Positions 42,896 through 51,546 of a DNA stretch of 64,000 nt are shown here, in pieces; position 1 is the stretch's first letter; each line of letters begins with the position of its first letter. The translations under genes and the position numbers were made by a program. The notes beneath the pieces were generated by a model that worked only from the letters and a program-made list of their open reading frames with translations, had not been told where the DNA came from and did no database searches. Source of the DNA: Ureibacillus endophyticus (GTDB taxonomy: Bacteria; Bacillota; Bacilli; Bacillales_A; Planococcaceae); contig NZ_RBZN01000008.1 in the NCBI RefSeq assembly GCF_003628435.1, positions 1 through 64,000 of the forward strand, in the 5' to 3' direction.

Positions 42896-44011
42896 ATGAA
42901 TACGAATAACTTACTCTCACCTTTTACATTGCCAAATGGCGTTGAATTAAAAAATCGTATTATTATGGCTCCAATGACAAACTGGTCCTCTAATCCAGAT
43001 GGAACAGTAACAGAAGATGAAGTGAAGTATTATGCACGACGTTCAAGTGGGGTTAGTATGGTAATTACAGCTTGTACGAATGTCACAGCTAACGGCAAAG
43101 GATTCCATGGTGAGTTTGCTGGAGATCGGGATGAAATGATTCCTAGTCTACGAAAAATAGCAAATGCTATTAAAGAGCAAGGGGCAAAAGCTGTTCTTCA
43201 AATTTTCCATGGTGGAAGATTATGTCCACCTGAGCTTGTTCCAAATAATGAAATTGTTAGTGCAAGTAATATCCCTGCTGAAGGTTCTTCTAATATTCCA
43301 AGAGCTTTAACAGAGTCGGAAGTAGAAGAAATTATCGAAGCATTTGGTGAAACGACTCGCCGCGCAATTGAAGCAGGTTATGATGGCGTTGAAATTCATG
43401 GTGCAAACGGCTATCTAGTACAACAGTTTTTCTCACCTCATTCTAATCGACGAGAAGATCGATTTGGGGGAAGCCTGGAAAACCGAATGACGTTCCCTTT
43501 AGCGCTTGTCGATAAAGTAAAAAGTGTCGTGGACCAATATGCAGATTCATCCTTTATTATTGGCTATCGTTTTTCTCCTGAAGAAAAGGAAACTCCAGGG
43601 ATTACAATGGCAGATACCCTTAAATTGGTAGACGCTTTAGCGGATAAAGGCCTTACGTATTTACATGTTTCCTTACATCACTTCTTCTCTACTGCAAAAC
43701 GCGGCATCAATGATACATCCAAAACACGTATTGAATATCTTCTAGAAACAATAAATGATAGAGTCCCATTAATCGGCGTTGGTAAAATTCAAACTGTTGA
43801 TGATGCCCAAAAAGCACTAGATACTGGTGTTCCACTTGTAGCCCTTGGAAGAGAACTCATCATTGATCCAGATTGGGTACAAAAAGTGGCAGAAGGAAAA
43901 GAAAATGAAATTATTACGAAATTGAATAAAGACATGCAAGAGCAACTTGTCATTCCAGATCCTTTCTGGAAAGTCATCATGAATACACCAGGTTGGTTCC
44001 CTATTGCATAA
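42896..44011 (+). CDS. Old-yellow-enzyme-type NADH:flavin oxidoreductase
   Basis: 371 residues, FMN-binding TIM barrel. Motifs: NRIIMAPMTNW at the N-terminus, QIFHGGR, and GYDGVEIHGANGYLVQQFFSPHSN (His and Asn binding the substrate carbonyl). Ene-reductases reduce activated C=C bonds with NAD(P)H. It stands alone with a GGGAGG site and a downstream terminator. Natural substrate unknown. Confidence 0.9.
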   Translation: MNTNNLLSPFTLPNGVELKNRIIMAPMTNWSSNPDGTVTEDEVKYYARRSSGVSMVITACTNVTANGKGFHGEFAGDRDEMIPSLRKIANAIKEQGAKAVLQIFHGGRLCPPELVPNNEIVSASNIPAEGSSNIPRALTESEVEEIIEAFGETTRRAIEAGYDGVEIHGANGYLVQQFFSPHSNRREDRFGGSLENRMTFPLALVDKVKSVVDQYADSSFIIGYRFSPEEKETPGITMADTLKLVDALADKGLTYLHVSLHHFFSTAKRGINDTSKTRIEYLLETINDRVPLIGVGKIQTVDDAQKALDTGVPLVALGRELIIDPDWVQKVAEGKENEIITKLNKDMQEQLVIPDPFWKVIMNTPGWFPIA

Positions 44012-44015
44012 ATGC

Positions 44016-44047
44016 TTGAGGCCCTTTTTTATAAGGGTCTTTTTTAT
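44016..44047 (+). terminator. Rho-independent terminator
   Basis: AGGCCCTT / AAGGGTCT stem followed by TTTTTTAT. Confidence 0.85.
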
Positions 44048-44100
44048 GTACATAATTATTCAAAAAAATACTCATATTAGTCGAGAAAGGAGATGGTACA

Positions 44101-44283
44101 ATGCGAAAGAAATTTAAGTTAAAGAGAAACCCTTTAGAGGTAGCAAACAATACAGTTCGTTTAAAACCAAATGAAGAATTTGGGTTAATGACTGTATCAC
44201 ATCCTAATAAAAACAATTCAAAAAAGTTATCCCTTGAGGAAGTCATTAATAAAATGGACGAAAATCAAGGTGGTATGGCTTAA
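44101..44283 (+). CDS. Small basic hypothetical protein with EEFG motif
   Basis: 60 residues, basic N-terminus (MRKKFKLKRNPLEVANNTVR) then KPNEEFGLMTVSHPNKNN. AAAGGAG precedes the ATG and a terminator follows the stop. The EEFG motif is shared with other small proteins in this window (13098, 44358, 57886). Possibly a spore-core protein; not recognised. Confidence 0.6.
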   Translation: MRKKFKLKRNPLEVANNTVRLKPNEEFGLMTVSHPNKNNSKKLSLEEVINKMDENQGGMA

Positions 44284-44289
44284 TCTTTC

Positions 44290-44316
44290 GGTGAGTCTTT
44301 CTAAACTCACCTTTTC
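44290..44316 (+). terminator. Rho-independent terminator
   Basis: GGTGAGT / ACTCACC stem followed by TTTT. Confidence 0.8.
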
Positions 44317-44322
44317 TACATA

Positions 44323-44352
44323 GAAAAACCCCGAAAAAATTTCGAGGTTTTA
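44323..44352 (-). terminator. Terminator of the SASP-like gene
   Basis: AACCTCGAAA / TTTCGGGGTT stem and a TTTTT tail on the minus strand. Confidence 0.8.
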
Positions 44353-44357
44353 TATAG

Positions 44358-44537
44358 TTAACGATTTTTACGTCTATTATGTTTTTGTTCTTGGTTGGCA
44401 AATTCATCACGGTTACGGCTACGATTAAAATCAATTTCTTCGCCGAATTCTTCACGATTGTTGTTAAATTCCGCTTCTAGACCAAACTCTTCATGGTTAT
44501 TCGCAAATTGATTTTGTTTATTTTTTCTTTTCACCAT
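44358..44537 (-). CDS. Gamma-SASP-like small protein
   Basis: 59 residues rich in N, R, E, K and Q with no hydrophobic core. It holds two adjacent EEFG motifs (HEEFGLEAEF, REEFGEEIDF) and a third, RDEFANQE, resembling the tandem TEFASET/TEFGxET segments of gamma-type SASPs. The ATG at 44537 follows GGAGGTG. A GPR-cleavable amino-acid store is the tempting role, but this is an inference from composition and motif. Confidence 0.6.
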   Translation of the reverse strand: MVKRKNKQNQFANNHEEFGLEAEFNNNREEFGEEIDFNRSRNRDEFANQEQKHNRRKNR

Positions 44538-44614
44538 CTTCAATTCACCTCCACGCTCATTATTGTGAGTCAGAAGGTTAATTTTATACACTTAAGTATC
44601 GTTCCGTTTCAAAA

Positions 44615-44651
44615 GAAAAACGTTAATCCCTTTGTGGAATTAACGTTTTTG
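44615..44651. terminator. Bidirectional terminator
   Basis: AAAAACGTTAAT / ATTAACGTTTTT stem just past the DUF2935 stop. Confidence 0.85.
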
Positions 44652-44660
44652 ACCAACATA

Positions 44661-45449
44661 TTAAATTTTATTTAAAGTCGCTTCATATAGATCAATAATT
44701 TCTAAGAACCTTTCTGCTTCTCTAAATGTATGGTCAGCCAGTAAAGGGTGAATATTGCTTTTAATACGGCAAGCTTCAATTAATTCTCGAGCCGTTTTCT
44801 TAAAATCTCTAAGAGACTTAACGGATACCCGGTTCTGGTCTAAAAACTGACTTAAAATCGGTTTTGTTTCAGATTGAGGGCGCATTGAATCAAGATCCAT
44901 CGCCTGGAACAGCAATTGATCAAAATCATGACTAAACTCCCTTGCTTGGTCTACTAATTTTCGTTCAGAAGGGTCTAAAAGATGTCCAATAAATTTTGCA
45001 TGGTCAGCCATTATTCTTAAGAAGAAGACATTTTCCTTAATGATCGCATCTGGTCTTGGTGCCAATATCCCTTGATTTAGTTCTTTTAAGCGATTAGCAA
45101 AATACGCTGCTTCCCTACTGATATGGTCAACTAACAATGGATAGTTATTGCTAATGATTTCACAACGCAATGTTAGGCCTAAAACTTTTCGTTTAAATGC
45201 CCAGATATTGACCGCATGTTGATAAACCTCTGTATTGAATGCTTTAACCTGTTGAATATCAGAGTTCTGGGAAAACTTACTTAACTTCTCCTCAACCCTT
45301 TCAAAAACGTTAATATAATGTTGTGCTTCTGCTACTAAATTCTTTTGATCATGTGTAAAGCCTAATGACAAAAATAACGCGTGCTCTTTCATAATTCTAG
45401 ACCAAAATTGAATTTCATCTAATGACCTTGCAACAATTGGATTAGCCAC
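44661..45449 (-). CDS. DUF2935 protein (tandem helical repeat)
   Basis: 262 residues made of two similar halves. The first has FWSRIMKEHALFLSLGF and LLVDHISREAAYFANRL. The second has FFLRIMADHAKFIGHLLDPSE and LLADHTFREAERFLEII. The repeated E/H positions suggest a four-helix, metal-binding, ferritin-like fold, as proposed for this family. Function unknown. Consensus GGAGG precedes the ATG. Confidence 0.85.
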   Translation of the reverse strand: MANPIVARSLDEIQFWSRIMKEHALFLSLGFTHDQKNLVAEAQHYINVFERVEEKLSKFSQNSDIQQVKAFNTEVYQHAVNIWAFKRKVLGLTLRCEIISNNYPLLVDHISREAAYFANRLKELNQGILAPRPDAIIKENVFFLRIMADHAKFIGHLLDPSERKLVDQAREFSHDFDQLLFQAMDLDSMRPQSETKPILSQFLDQNRVSVKSLRDFKKTARELIEACRIKSNIHPLLADHTFREAERFLEIIDLYEATLNKI

Positions 45450-45841
45450 AAAATCCCTCCTTGTATCAACTCCCTACATGTATATGTAATATTTTTCAAA
45501 ATATATTATTTTTAAAATAATAATTTTTAAATTTTGAACAAAATATTTTTTGAAATAATCCCTATAGACTAATTAGAATAGTTCAACTTGAGTACTTTTT
45601 TTACCTCTATATATTATTTCAAAATTACTTCCTTCAATTATTTTCCGTTTTATATAAACCTATTTTTATTAAAAAAGATTATACTTTTCGAAGTCATAAA
45701 TGATCTATCCAATTACAAATGCGCTATCATTATTTATCTTAACGAACAGATACTTATATTTTCTGATTATTTCGAAGATAGTTTGCTAGACTTAAATTGG
45801 TGGTCTTGGTATATTGTCAATAGAAAGAGGAGGGAATTCAT
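45450..45841. other. Long AT-rich intergenic region
   Basis: 392 bp. An 89-codon frame (45588-45857) crosses it into the DinB gene but has no ribosome binding site and low-complexity content, so I treat it as spurious. No RNA element seen. Confidence 0.5.
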
Positions 45842-46297
45842 TTGGGTAGTCAATTAATTAAAAAACAATTCGCAGTTACTAGAAAAAACATTTTGAGTTT
45901 ATTAGAAGGTGTTTCTCCTGAAGTGCTAGACGTTGTTCCAGAAGGATTTAATAACAATATCCATTGGCAAATTGGGCACATTTTAACAGCTGGTGAATTG
46001 TTCCTGTTTAATGGACAAAAAAATCTACCAGAAAACTACGGCCAACACTTTGCAGGTGGGACAAAACCAGCTGATTGGACAAATGATGTACCTTCAGTTG
46101 AAGATATTCTAGTAAAATTACAAGAACAACTAGAACGCATCAACCAAATTTCCGATGACTCATTCGAGATTGAACTGGAAAAACCGTTTATCGGCAATAA
46201 AACAGTTGGTGAATTAGCTGCTTTCGGTGCATTCCACGAATCATTACACTTAGGTCAAATTCAAATTTTAAAACGTTTAATCGAATTACAAAAATAA
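45842..46297 (+). CDS. DinB-family protein
   Basis: 151 residues, four-helix bundle of the DinB/YfiT type. Putative metal-binding histidines lie in NNNIHWQIGHIL (about 40-48) and FHESLHLGQIQ (about 131-139). Members include thiol-dependent transferases; most are uncharacterised. TTG start at 45842 after GGAGGG. A hairpin follows the stop at once. Confidence 0.85.
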   Translation: MGSQLIKKQFAVTRKNILSLLEGVSPEVLDVVPEGFNNNIHWQIGHILTAGELFLFNGQKNLPENYGQHFAGGTKPADWTNDVPSVEDILVKLQEQLERINQISDDSFEIELEKPFIGNKTVGELAAFGAFHESLHLGQIQILKRLIELQK

Positions 46298-46329
46298 CCG
46301 CCCTGTTTAACAAGGCGGTTTATCTTTTA
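46296..46329. terminator. Terminator between dinB-like and bioB
   Basis: AACCGCC / GGCGGTT stem between convergent genes, T-rich on the plus side. Confidence 0.75.
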
Positions 46330-47331
46330 ACAAGTAATTTGTGGTTCCCTATTAAGTGGTTCTAAATCGATTTCAAATCCTAAATCTTCTAACATTTTTT
46401 TATCTTGTTCCCCAGGTTGTCCTTCTGTTGTTAAATAGTCCCCTAGGAAAATAGAGTTTGCTGGATATAAACTTAATGGCTGTAGTGTACCGAGATTTAC
46501 TTCACGACCACCTGAAACGCGTATTTCCTTTGAAGGATTCACAAATCGGAATAAACTTAACACTTTTAAACAATAGCGTGGGTTTAATTCCTTTGTTCCT
46601 TCTAAAGGTGTACCATCAATGGCATTTAAGAAATTCACTGGGATAGAATCGGCATCTAAAGCACGTAAACTTCTCGCCATACTGATGACGTCTTCTTTTG
46701 ATTCTCGCATTCCGATAATTACACCAGAACATGGAGAGATTCCTGCTTCTTTTGCTAATTCAACAGTATTTACGCGGTCTTCATAAGTATGGGACGTTGT
46801 AATATTACTATGATGATTGGCAGATGTATTAATGTTGTGATTATAGCGGTCTACACCCGCTTCTTTTAATTTCTCTGCTTGGTCTGGTTTTAAAATTCCT
46901 AGGCACGCACAAATCGTCATTTCAGGATGTTTTTCTTTAATTGTTTTTACTGAATCTACAACAATATCAATCTCTTTATTTACCGGTCCACGTCCACTAG
47001 CAACAATGCAATAGGTTCCTACATTTAATGATGCAGCACGCTCAGCTCCTGCCACGATTTCTTCTTGTTTCATCATGGCATACTTTTCTACAGGTGCTTT
47101 GGAAACGATTGATTGCGAGCAATAGCCACAGTTTTCTGGGCAAAGTCCTGATTTTGTATTAATAATCATGTTCAGTTTAACTTTATTGTCGAAAAACTTA
47201 CGGCGTATTTTATAAGCTGCATGAAGAAGTGGCAATAGGTCTTCATCTGGACTATTTAATATTGCCAATGCTTCCTCATCTGTTAACTCATAGCCTTCTA
47301 AAACTTGTGTAGCTAAAGCATCGTAATTCAT
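46327..47331 (-). CDS. bioB: Biotin synthase
   Basis: 334 residues, radical SAM. The CxxxCxxC motif is in GLCPENCGYCSQS (about 62-71). The auxiliary 2Fe-2S region includes YNHNINTS and GVIIGMRES. Inserts sulphur into dethiobiotin to make biotin. The start overlaps the bioY stop by 4 bp (ATGA type), so the two are coupled. No other biotin biosynthesis gene is in the window, so the cell may salvage or import precursors. Confidence 0.97.
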   Translation of the reverse strand: MNYDALATQVLEGYELTDEEALAILNSPDEDLLPLLHAAYKIRRKFFDNKVKLNMIINTKSGLCPENCGYCSQSIVSKAPVEKYAMMKQEEIVAGAERAASLNVGTYCIVASGRGPVNKEIDIVVDSVKTIKEKHPEMTICACLGILKPDQAEKLKEAGVDRYNHNINTSANHHSNITTSHTYEDRVNTVELAKEAGISPCSGVIIGMRESKEDVISMARSLRALDADSIPVNFLNAIDGTPLEGTKELNPRYCLKVLSLFRFVNPSKEIRVSGGREVNLGTLQPLSLYPANSIFLGDYLTTEGQPGEQDKKMLEDLGFEIDLEPLNREPQITC

Positions 47332-47936
47332 CTCGTTTTCCCCACTTTCAATACTTTTTGTATGCGGTAGCCGAAAATTCCTGCAAAAATAGCTAATATT
47401 AAATCTTTAGGTAGCGGTGGCATCATCCAAAGCCAAGCCATTGAATAAGAAAATCCTTCTGGAGCACCGAACCATAACATATATGCAGCATACATCCAGT
47501 TAGTGCCAAGTAGATAACTTACTAATGTTCCAATTATCGCTGCAGTAATAAACATTGTTTTTGTTGGTCGTTTTTCTACCATTTTGCCAACTAAAAATGC
47601 TACTAAAATAAACGTTACAATGAATCCAAAAGTAGGACTTAAGATTTGTGAGAAGCCGCCACTAAATCTTGCAAAAACCGGAGCACCTGCTAATCCAATT
47701 AACATATAAACTGTCACGGAAATCGCACCTAATCTACTACCTAAAATAAGTCCTGCTAAAATTGCAAAAAATGCTTGTAATGTAATCGGTACCCCACCGA
47801 TCACCATAAACGGTGCAAAAGAAGTAATGTTTGCGCCAATCATCATAAGTGTCGCAAAAAGCCCACAATATACTAGCTCCACCGTTCTTAATTTTTGTTT
47901 TTGTTTTGGTTTAGATTGAACAGTCTCTGTTGTCAT
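47328..47936 (-). CDS. bioY: Biotin transporter (ECF S component)
   Basis: 202 residues with six membrane helices and the family patterns GGVPITLQAFFAILAGLILG and AGAPVFARFSGGFSQIL. BioY binds biotin and works with the shared EcfAT module. GAGGTGG ribosome binding site. Promoter and a BirA-like operator lie directly upstream, so the operon should be repressed when biotin is plentiful. Confidence 0.95.
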   Translation of the reverse strand: MTTETVQSKPKQKQKLRTVELVYCGLFATLMMIGANITSFAPFMVIGGVPITLQAFFAILAGLILGSRLGAISVTVYMLIGLAGAPVFARFSGGFSQILSPTFGFIVTFILVAFLVGKMVEKRPTKTMFITAAIIGTLVSYLLGTNWMYAAYMLWFGAPEGFSYSMAWLWMMPPLPKDLILAIFAGIFGYRIQKVLKVGKTR

Positions 47937-47972
47937 GCATCCACCTCAAGAAATTAATTTTGTATATTAGTA

Positions 47973-48025
47973 ATTCTAAAGATTATAAATATTTATGTCA
48001 ACCTATTTTTATTTTAGGTTAACTT
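47973..48025 (-). promoter_or_regulatory. bioYB promoter with BirA operator
   Basis: On the minus strand, TTGACA (at 48001-47996), a 17-bp spacer and TAGAAT (47978-47973) form a near-consensus promoter. AAGTTAACC and GGTTGACAT (48025-47995), 13 bp apart, make an inverted repeat like Bacillus BirA operators (GTTAACC-N13-GGTTAAC). One half-site contains the -35 itself, so bound BirA-biotinyl-AMP would exclude polymerase. Confidence 0.75.
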
Positions 48026-48129
48026 AAAACCAAAACTTGTATTAATTTAATAGACATTACCTTTCCATTGAATAAATGGTTTACCTATCGGGTAGCCTTT
48101 TGAAAGATACTTTAAGGAGGATTTTTATC

Positions 48130-48339
48130 ATGTTTGAGAAAAAACTTGCACTTCACGAAACGATGGAATTTCATGAAGTGATTAACTTTATGACAACGAG
48201 TTTATTAAAATCAAAATTAAGTCAAGGTGTCGTTTTTGATGATGATTTACGAGACTTGTTAGAAAAAAACGTTAAACTATCAACTCCTGCCTTAAAAGCC
48301 ATGATTAAACTTTACGAAAAATCAGAGCTAGAATATTAA
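48130..48339 (+). CDS. Spore coat-like protein, YraG type
   Basis: 69 residues: KLALHETMEFHEVINFMTTS and VKLSTPALKAMIKLY. It resembles the short YraG-type coat proteins that lie next to yraF and adhB in B. subtilis. TAAGGAGG precedes the ATG at 48130. Followed at 14 bp by the CotF-like gene and then an alcohol dehydrogenase, the same order as the B. subtilis locus. Coat location is known or expected for the family. Confidence 0.75.
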   Translation: MFEKKLALHETMEFHEVINFMTTSLLKSKLSQGVVFDDDLRDLLEKNVKLSTPALKAMIKLYEKSELEY

Positions 48340-48353
48340 TCGGAGGAATTCAA

Positions 48354-48716
48354 ATGGAAGATTATTTAGATCCTATTAATTCAATCAATATGCCGGAGTT
48401 AACAGATTCTGGAGTGGCATTAGAGTTACTGTTATCTTTAAAAACCGGTGTCCGTACTCTTTCCATTGCACTTACTGAAACGGCTTCCCCTGCCCTACAA
48501 AAATTATTGAGAACCCAACTCGATGTGTTAATTGATTTATATTTAGAGACTTCAGAACTAATGAAGAAAAAAGAATGGTTAAAACCTTATGAATTATCTC
48601 ACCAAAAAGAGCTGGATATCAAAGCAGCGGAAAACGCCATCAGTATTGCCAGTCTTGACCTATTCCCAAAGAACATGAACCGAAAAGGAATGTTCCCAAC
48701 TCCACCAAAAAAATAA
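48354..48716 (+). CDS. CotF-like spore coat protein, YraF type
   Basis: 120 residues, mostly helical: LTDSGVALELLLSLKTGVRT, SPALQKLLRTQLDVLIDLY, and a proline-ended tail (KGMFPTPPKK). Matches the CotF/YraF coat protein group. Second gene of the three-gene operon with a GGAGG site. Confidence 0.8.
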   Translation: MEDYLDPINSINMPELTDSGVALELLLSLKTGVRTLSIALTETASPALQKLLRTQLDVLIDLYLETSELMKKKEWLKPYELSHQKELDIKAAENAISIASLDLFPKNMNRKGMFPTPPKK

Positions 48717-48731
48717 TAAAGGAAGATAAGA

Positions 48732-49868
48732 ATGAAGGCAGTTACGTTTCAAGGAATTAAAAACGTTGAAGTAAAAGAAGTAAAGGACCCGAAAATAAAA
48801 AAAGATGACGATATTATCATTAAACTAACTTCCACGGCAATTTGCGGTTCAGACCTTCACCTATTCCATGGGATGATCCCAAACTTAGGAAAAGATTATG
48901 TGGTTGGACATGAACCAATGGGAATTGTCGAAGAAGTTGGAAAAGGTGTTTCGAAGGTAAAAAAAGGCGATCGTGTCATCATCCCATTTAATATTGCATG
49001 TGGGGAATGTTGGTATTGTAAACATGAACTAGAAAGCCAATGTGACAATGCCAATGACAATGGAGAAATGGGTGCCTACTTCGGATATTCTGATACAACA
49101 GGCGGTTTCCCCGGAGGACAGGCGGAATATATGCGTGTGCCTTACGCAAACTTTATCCCATTTAAAATTCCAGAAAACAGTGAAGTAAAAGATGAAAGCT
49201 TAGTTTTATTGGCCGATGCAGCCACAACTGCCTATTGGAGTGTGGATAATGCAGGGGTAAAAGCTGGTGATACAGTTATTGTTCTTGGTTGTGGTCCTGT
49301 TGGTTTATTGGCACAAAAGTTTGCATGGTTAAAGGGTGCAGAAAGAGTCATTGCCGTTGACTATATCGGTTACCGATTAAAGCATGCGAAACGGACAAAT
49401 AAAGTTGAGGTTGTGAACTTTGAAGATCATGAAAATTGTGGTGAGTATTTAAAGGAAATCACAAAAGGCGGTGCCGATGTGGTCATCGATTGTGTTGGAA
49501 TGAGTGGCAAAATGACTCCTTTAGAGTTTCTAGCTAGTGGCTTAAAACTCCAAGGAGGTGCAATGGGTGCCCTAGTCATCGCAAGTCAGGCCGTTCGAAA
49601 AGGGGGCACAATTCAAATAACAGGTGTGTATGGTGCTCGTTATAACGGGTTCCCACTTGGTGACATTTTCCAACGCAATGTAAACATTCGCACTGGTCAA
49701 GCACCTGTCGTCCATTATATGCCTTACCTTTATCAACTCATTGCAGAAGGTAAAGTGGACCCAAGCGATATCATTACCCATGTCATTCCGTTAGACCAAG
49801 CAAAAAGAGGGTACGAAATTTTCGATACAAAACAAGACAATTGCATTAAAGTTATTTTAAAACCATAA
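48732..49868 (+). CDS. adhB: Zinc-dependent alcohol dehydrogenase, AdhB-like
   Basis: 378 residues, same length as B. subtilis AdhB. Catalytic zinc ligands lie in TAICGSDLHL (Cys about 38) and VGHEPMG (His-Glu). The structural zinc site is replaced by ACGECWYCKHELESQCD, with four cysteines present. Cofactor motif GCGPVGLLAQ. Oxidises an alcohol or reduces an aldehyde with NAD(P). Lies last in the coat-protein operon, which suggests a role in or on the spore. Confidence 0.9.
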   Translation: MKAVTFQGIKNVEVKEVKDPKIKKDDDIIIKLTSTAICGSDLHLFHGMIPNLGKDYVVGHEPMGIVEEVGKGVSKVKKGDRVIIPFNIACGECWYCKHELESQCDNANDNGEMGAYFGYSDTTGGFPGGQAEYMRVPYANFIPFKIPENSEVKDESLVLLADAATTAYWSVDNAGVKAGDTVIVLGCGPVGLLAQKFAWLKGAERVIAVDYIGYRLKHAKRTNKVEVVNFEDHENCGEYLKEITKGGADVVIDCVGMSGKMTPLEFLASGLKLQGGAMGALVIASQAVRKGGTIQITGVYGARYNGFPLGDIFQRNVNIRTGQAPVVHYMPYLYQLIAEGKVDPSDIITHVIPLDQAKRGYEIFDTKQDNCIKVILKP

Positions 49869-49873
49869 AAAAC

Positions 49874-49910
49874 TTGAGCAGGAGTATTCAAAAATAATTA
49901 CTCCTGCTCT
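49874..49910. terminator. Terminator between adhB and the convergent helicase gene
   Basis: GAGCAGGAGTA / TACTCCTGCTC stem; minus-strand side followed by AAGTTTTTTA. Confidence 0.75.
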
Positions 49911-49913
49911 TCA

Positions 49914-51410
49914 TCAATTCAATATCTTCAACACTTTATCCAACACTTCTGAATTATGCACAATGACGAGATGTAGTTTTTTTCTCGTACGATTGATATT
50001 TTGATAAAGCATTTTTGTTGGTTGATAATACGGTTTTCTACCTTCTTCTTTCGCTGATAATTTCCGATTATCTTTGTAATAGAATAATTTATCAATGACT
50101 GCCACAACATGGTCATATTCTTTTCCGGATACATCTCTACGGTATCCTTTATGAGAGTGGTCATTATCCGGTTGGTCAATATATCCAGATCGCGTGTAGT
50201 CAATAATCTTCCACCCCTCTTCCCTCATAAATTGCAAATAGTTTCTTGCAAACTTTTTAGAAGAAAAATATTGAATCGAAACATTTGTATACTTTTGAAT
50301 ATCAGAAGTTCGAGCTAAGTCAAATAAATTATTGATAAATGAAGAAATCTCTATATTATGGCGAATAATTGTTGTTAATTCATACTTCACTGGCTTTAAC
50401 TGCTCATGGATGAGTTTTGGAATATTATTATTAATTTCAAAGGTTGTCAGTACTTGATCAGGGTCTAATGAAAAAATACACTTAATCTTTAAATCTGTTA
50501 TTAACTCGATCAATTTGAAAAACTTATTTTTATACAATCGCTGTGCTTCATCAAAAATGATTAAATCGTACTGAGAGAAATCATAGGTTAACTGCTTTGC
50601 TTTATTAAAATTACTAATCGGTTCTATCGGCCATTGATAGTCATTAATTAATTTCTCATGTCCTTTATTTAACCTTCCACAGTTGAAAATGAGCACTTTC
50701 TTATTATTTTTCATAAATTCTTTTGCAATGTCATACGTTAAAAGCGTTTTACCAGTACCCGGTCCACCTTCTATGACGATAAAACTTGTCTTATCAGTTG
50801 GAATTAAATTTAATATTTCTCGTTTATATGTACTTTGCTGAGCACTAAGGAAATATTTATCCTCCATAAAACTTTCCGGTGAGTTAAAAGGAGATACTAA
50901 ATAATTCGTTGGATCAAACACATCGTCTAGATTATCGATATGAATAAATGTTTGTTCTTGTAGTCTTTCTATCAGAAGTGGCATTTCTACTTCTTGTAGT
51001 TGATTCAAATCTGTTAAAAAGTACAGTTTCTTAGTAGATGAAATGAATGTAAAGTTATAAACTTCTTTATCGAGAAATTTTAAATAATATTGATTTTGTA
51101 CGAGCTGTCGAAGTACCTTTTCTTCACTACTTTCACGTTTTAACTCAATATTAACAACACTTTTTTCCCCAATTCGTAATAAATCAAATTCTTTGCCAAT
51201 CCGGTTAATCATAAAGCCAACATAAAAATTATGAAAAGTAGTGAATTGGTCTGTATGTTTTTTCATTTCCTCTACTAACGATTTGAGATCATCTATTTCA
51301 CTAATACGGATTTTCGGATTCATCCCAAATTGCGTCACGTACTTCGAAAAGTTTGTTAAACTTAAATCCATTCTAGCACTCAACAGGGATAATAAATTTA
51401 TTGCCTTCAC
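49914..51410 (-). CDS. PD-(D/E)XK nuclease-like and DUF2075 helicase-type ATPase
   Basis: 498 residues. The N-terminal ~130 residues hold FDLLRIGEKSVVNIELKRE (about 75-92), a D...E-x-K pattern of PD-(D/E)XK nucleases. Then comes a DUF2075/superfamily-1-like ATPase: Walker A EGGPGTGKTLL (about 215), Walker B LIIFDEAQRLY, and late motifs VSGKEYDHVVAVID and NINRTRKKLHLVIVH. A nuclease-helicase fusion could act in DNA repair or phage defence. It stands alone, between terminators. GTG start at 51410 after GGAG. Confidence 0.75.
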   Translation of the reverse strand: MKAINLLSLLSARMDLSLTNFSKYVTQFGMNPKIRISEIDDLKSLVEEMKKHTDQFTTFHNFYVGFMINRIGKEFDLLRIGEKSVVNIELKRESSEEKVLRQLVQNQYYLKFLDKEVYNFTFISSTKKLYFLTDLNQLQEVEMPLLIERLQEQTFIHIDNLDDVFDPTNYLVSPFNSPESFMEDKYFLSAQQSTYKREILNLIPTDKTSFIVIEGGPGTGKTLLTYDIAKEFMKNNKKVLIFNCGRLNKGHEKLINDYQWPIEPISNFNKAKQLTYDFSQYDLIIFDEAQRLYKNKFFKLIELITDLKIKCIFSLDPDQVLTTFEINNNIPKLIHEQLKPVKYELTTIIRHNIEISSFINNLFDLARTSDIQKYTNVSIQYFSSKKFARNYLQFMREEGWKIIDYTRSGYIDQPDNDHSHKGYRRDVSGKEYDHVVAVIDKLFYYKDNRKLSAKEEGRKPYYQPTKMLYQNINRTRKKLHLVIVHNSEVLDKVLKILN

Positions 51411-51508
51411 GATATATGCTCCTTTATCACTACTGGTACAGTCTTCCTTAAATTATAAATTAATATTTTTATTTTTGTGAACCGATTTATAAATTGGCTC
51501 AAGCTATG

Positions 51509-51536
51509 AAAAAAACTGCCTAAAAAGAAGGCAGCA
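51509..51536 (-). terminator. Terminator of the diguanylate cyclase gene
   Basis: CTGCCT / AGGCAG stem and TTTTTTT on the minus strand. Confidence 0.85.
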
Positions 51537-51546
51537 AAATATGAAT

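Noticed and set aside
45588-45857. 89-codon ORF upstream of the DinB gene
   Set aside because: It overlaps the DinB start out of frame, lacks a ribosome binding site and has AT-driven composition.
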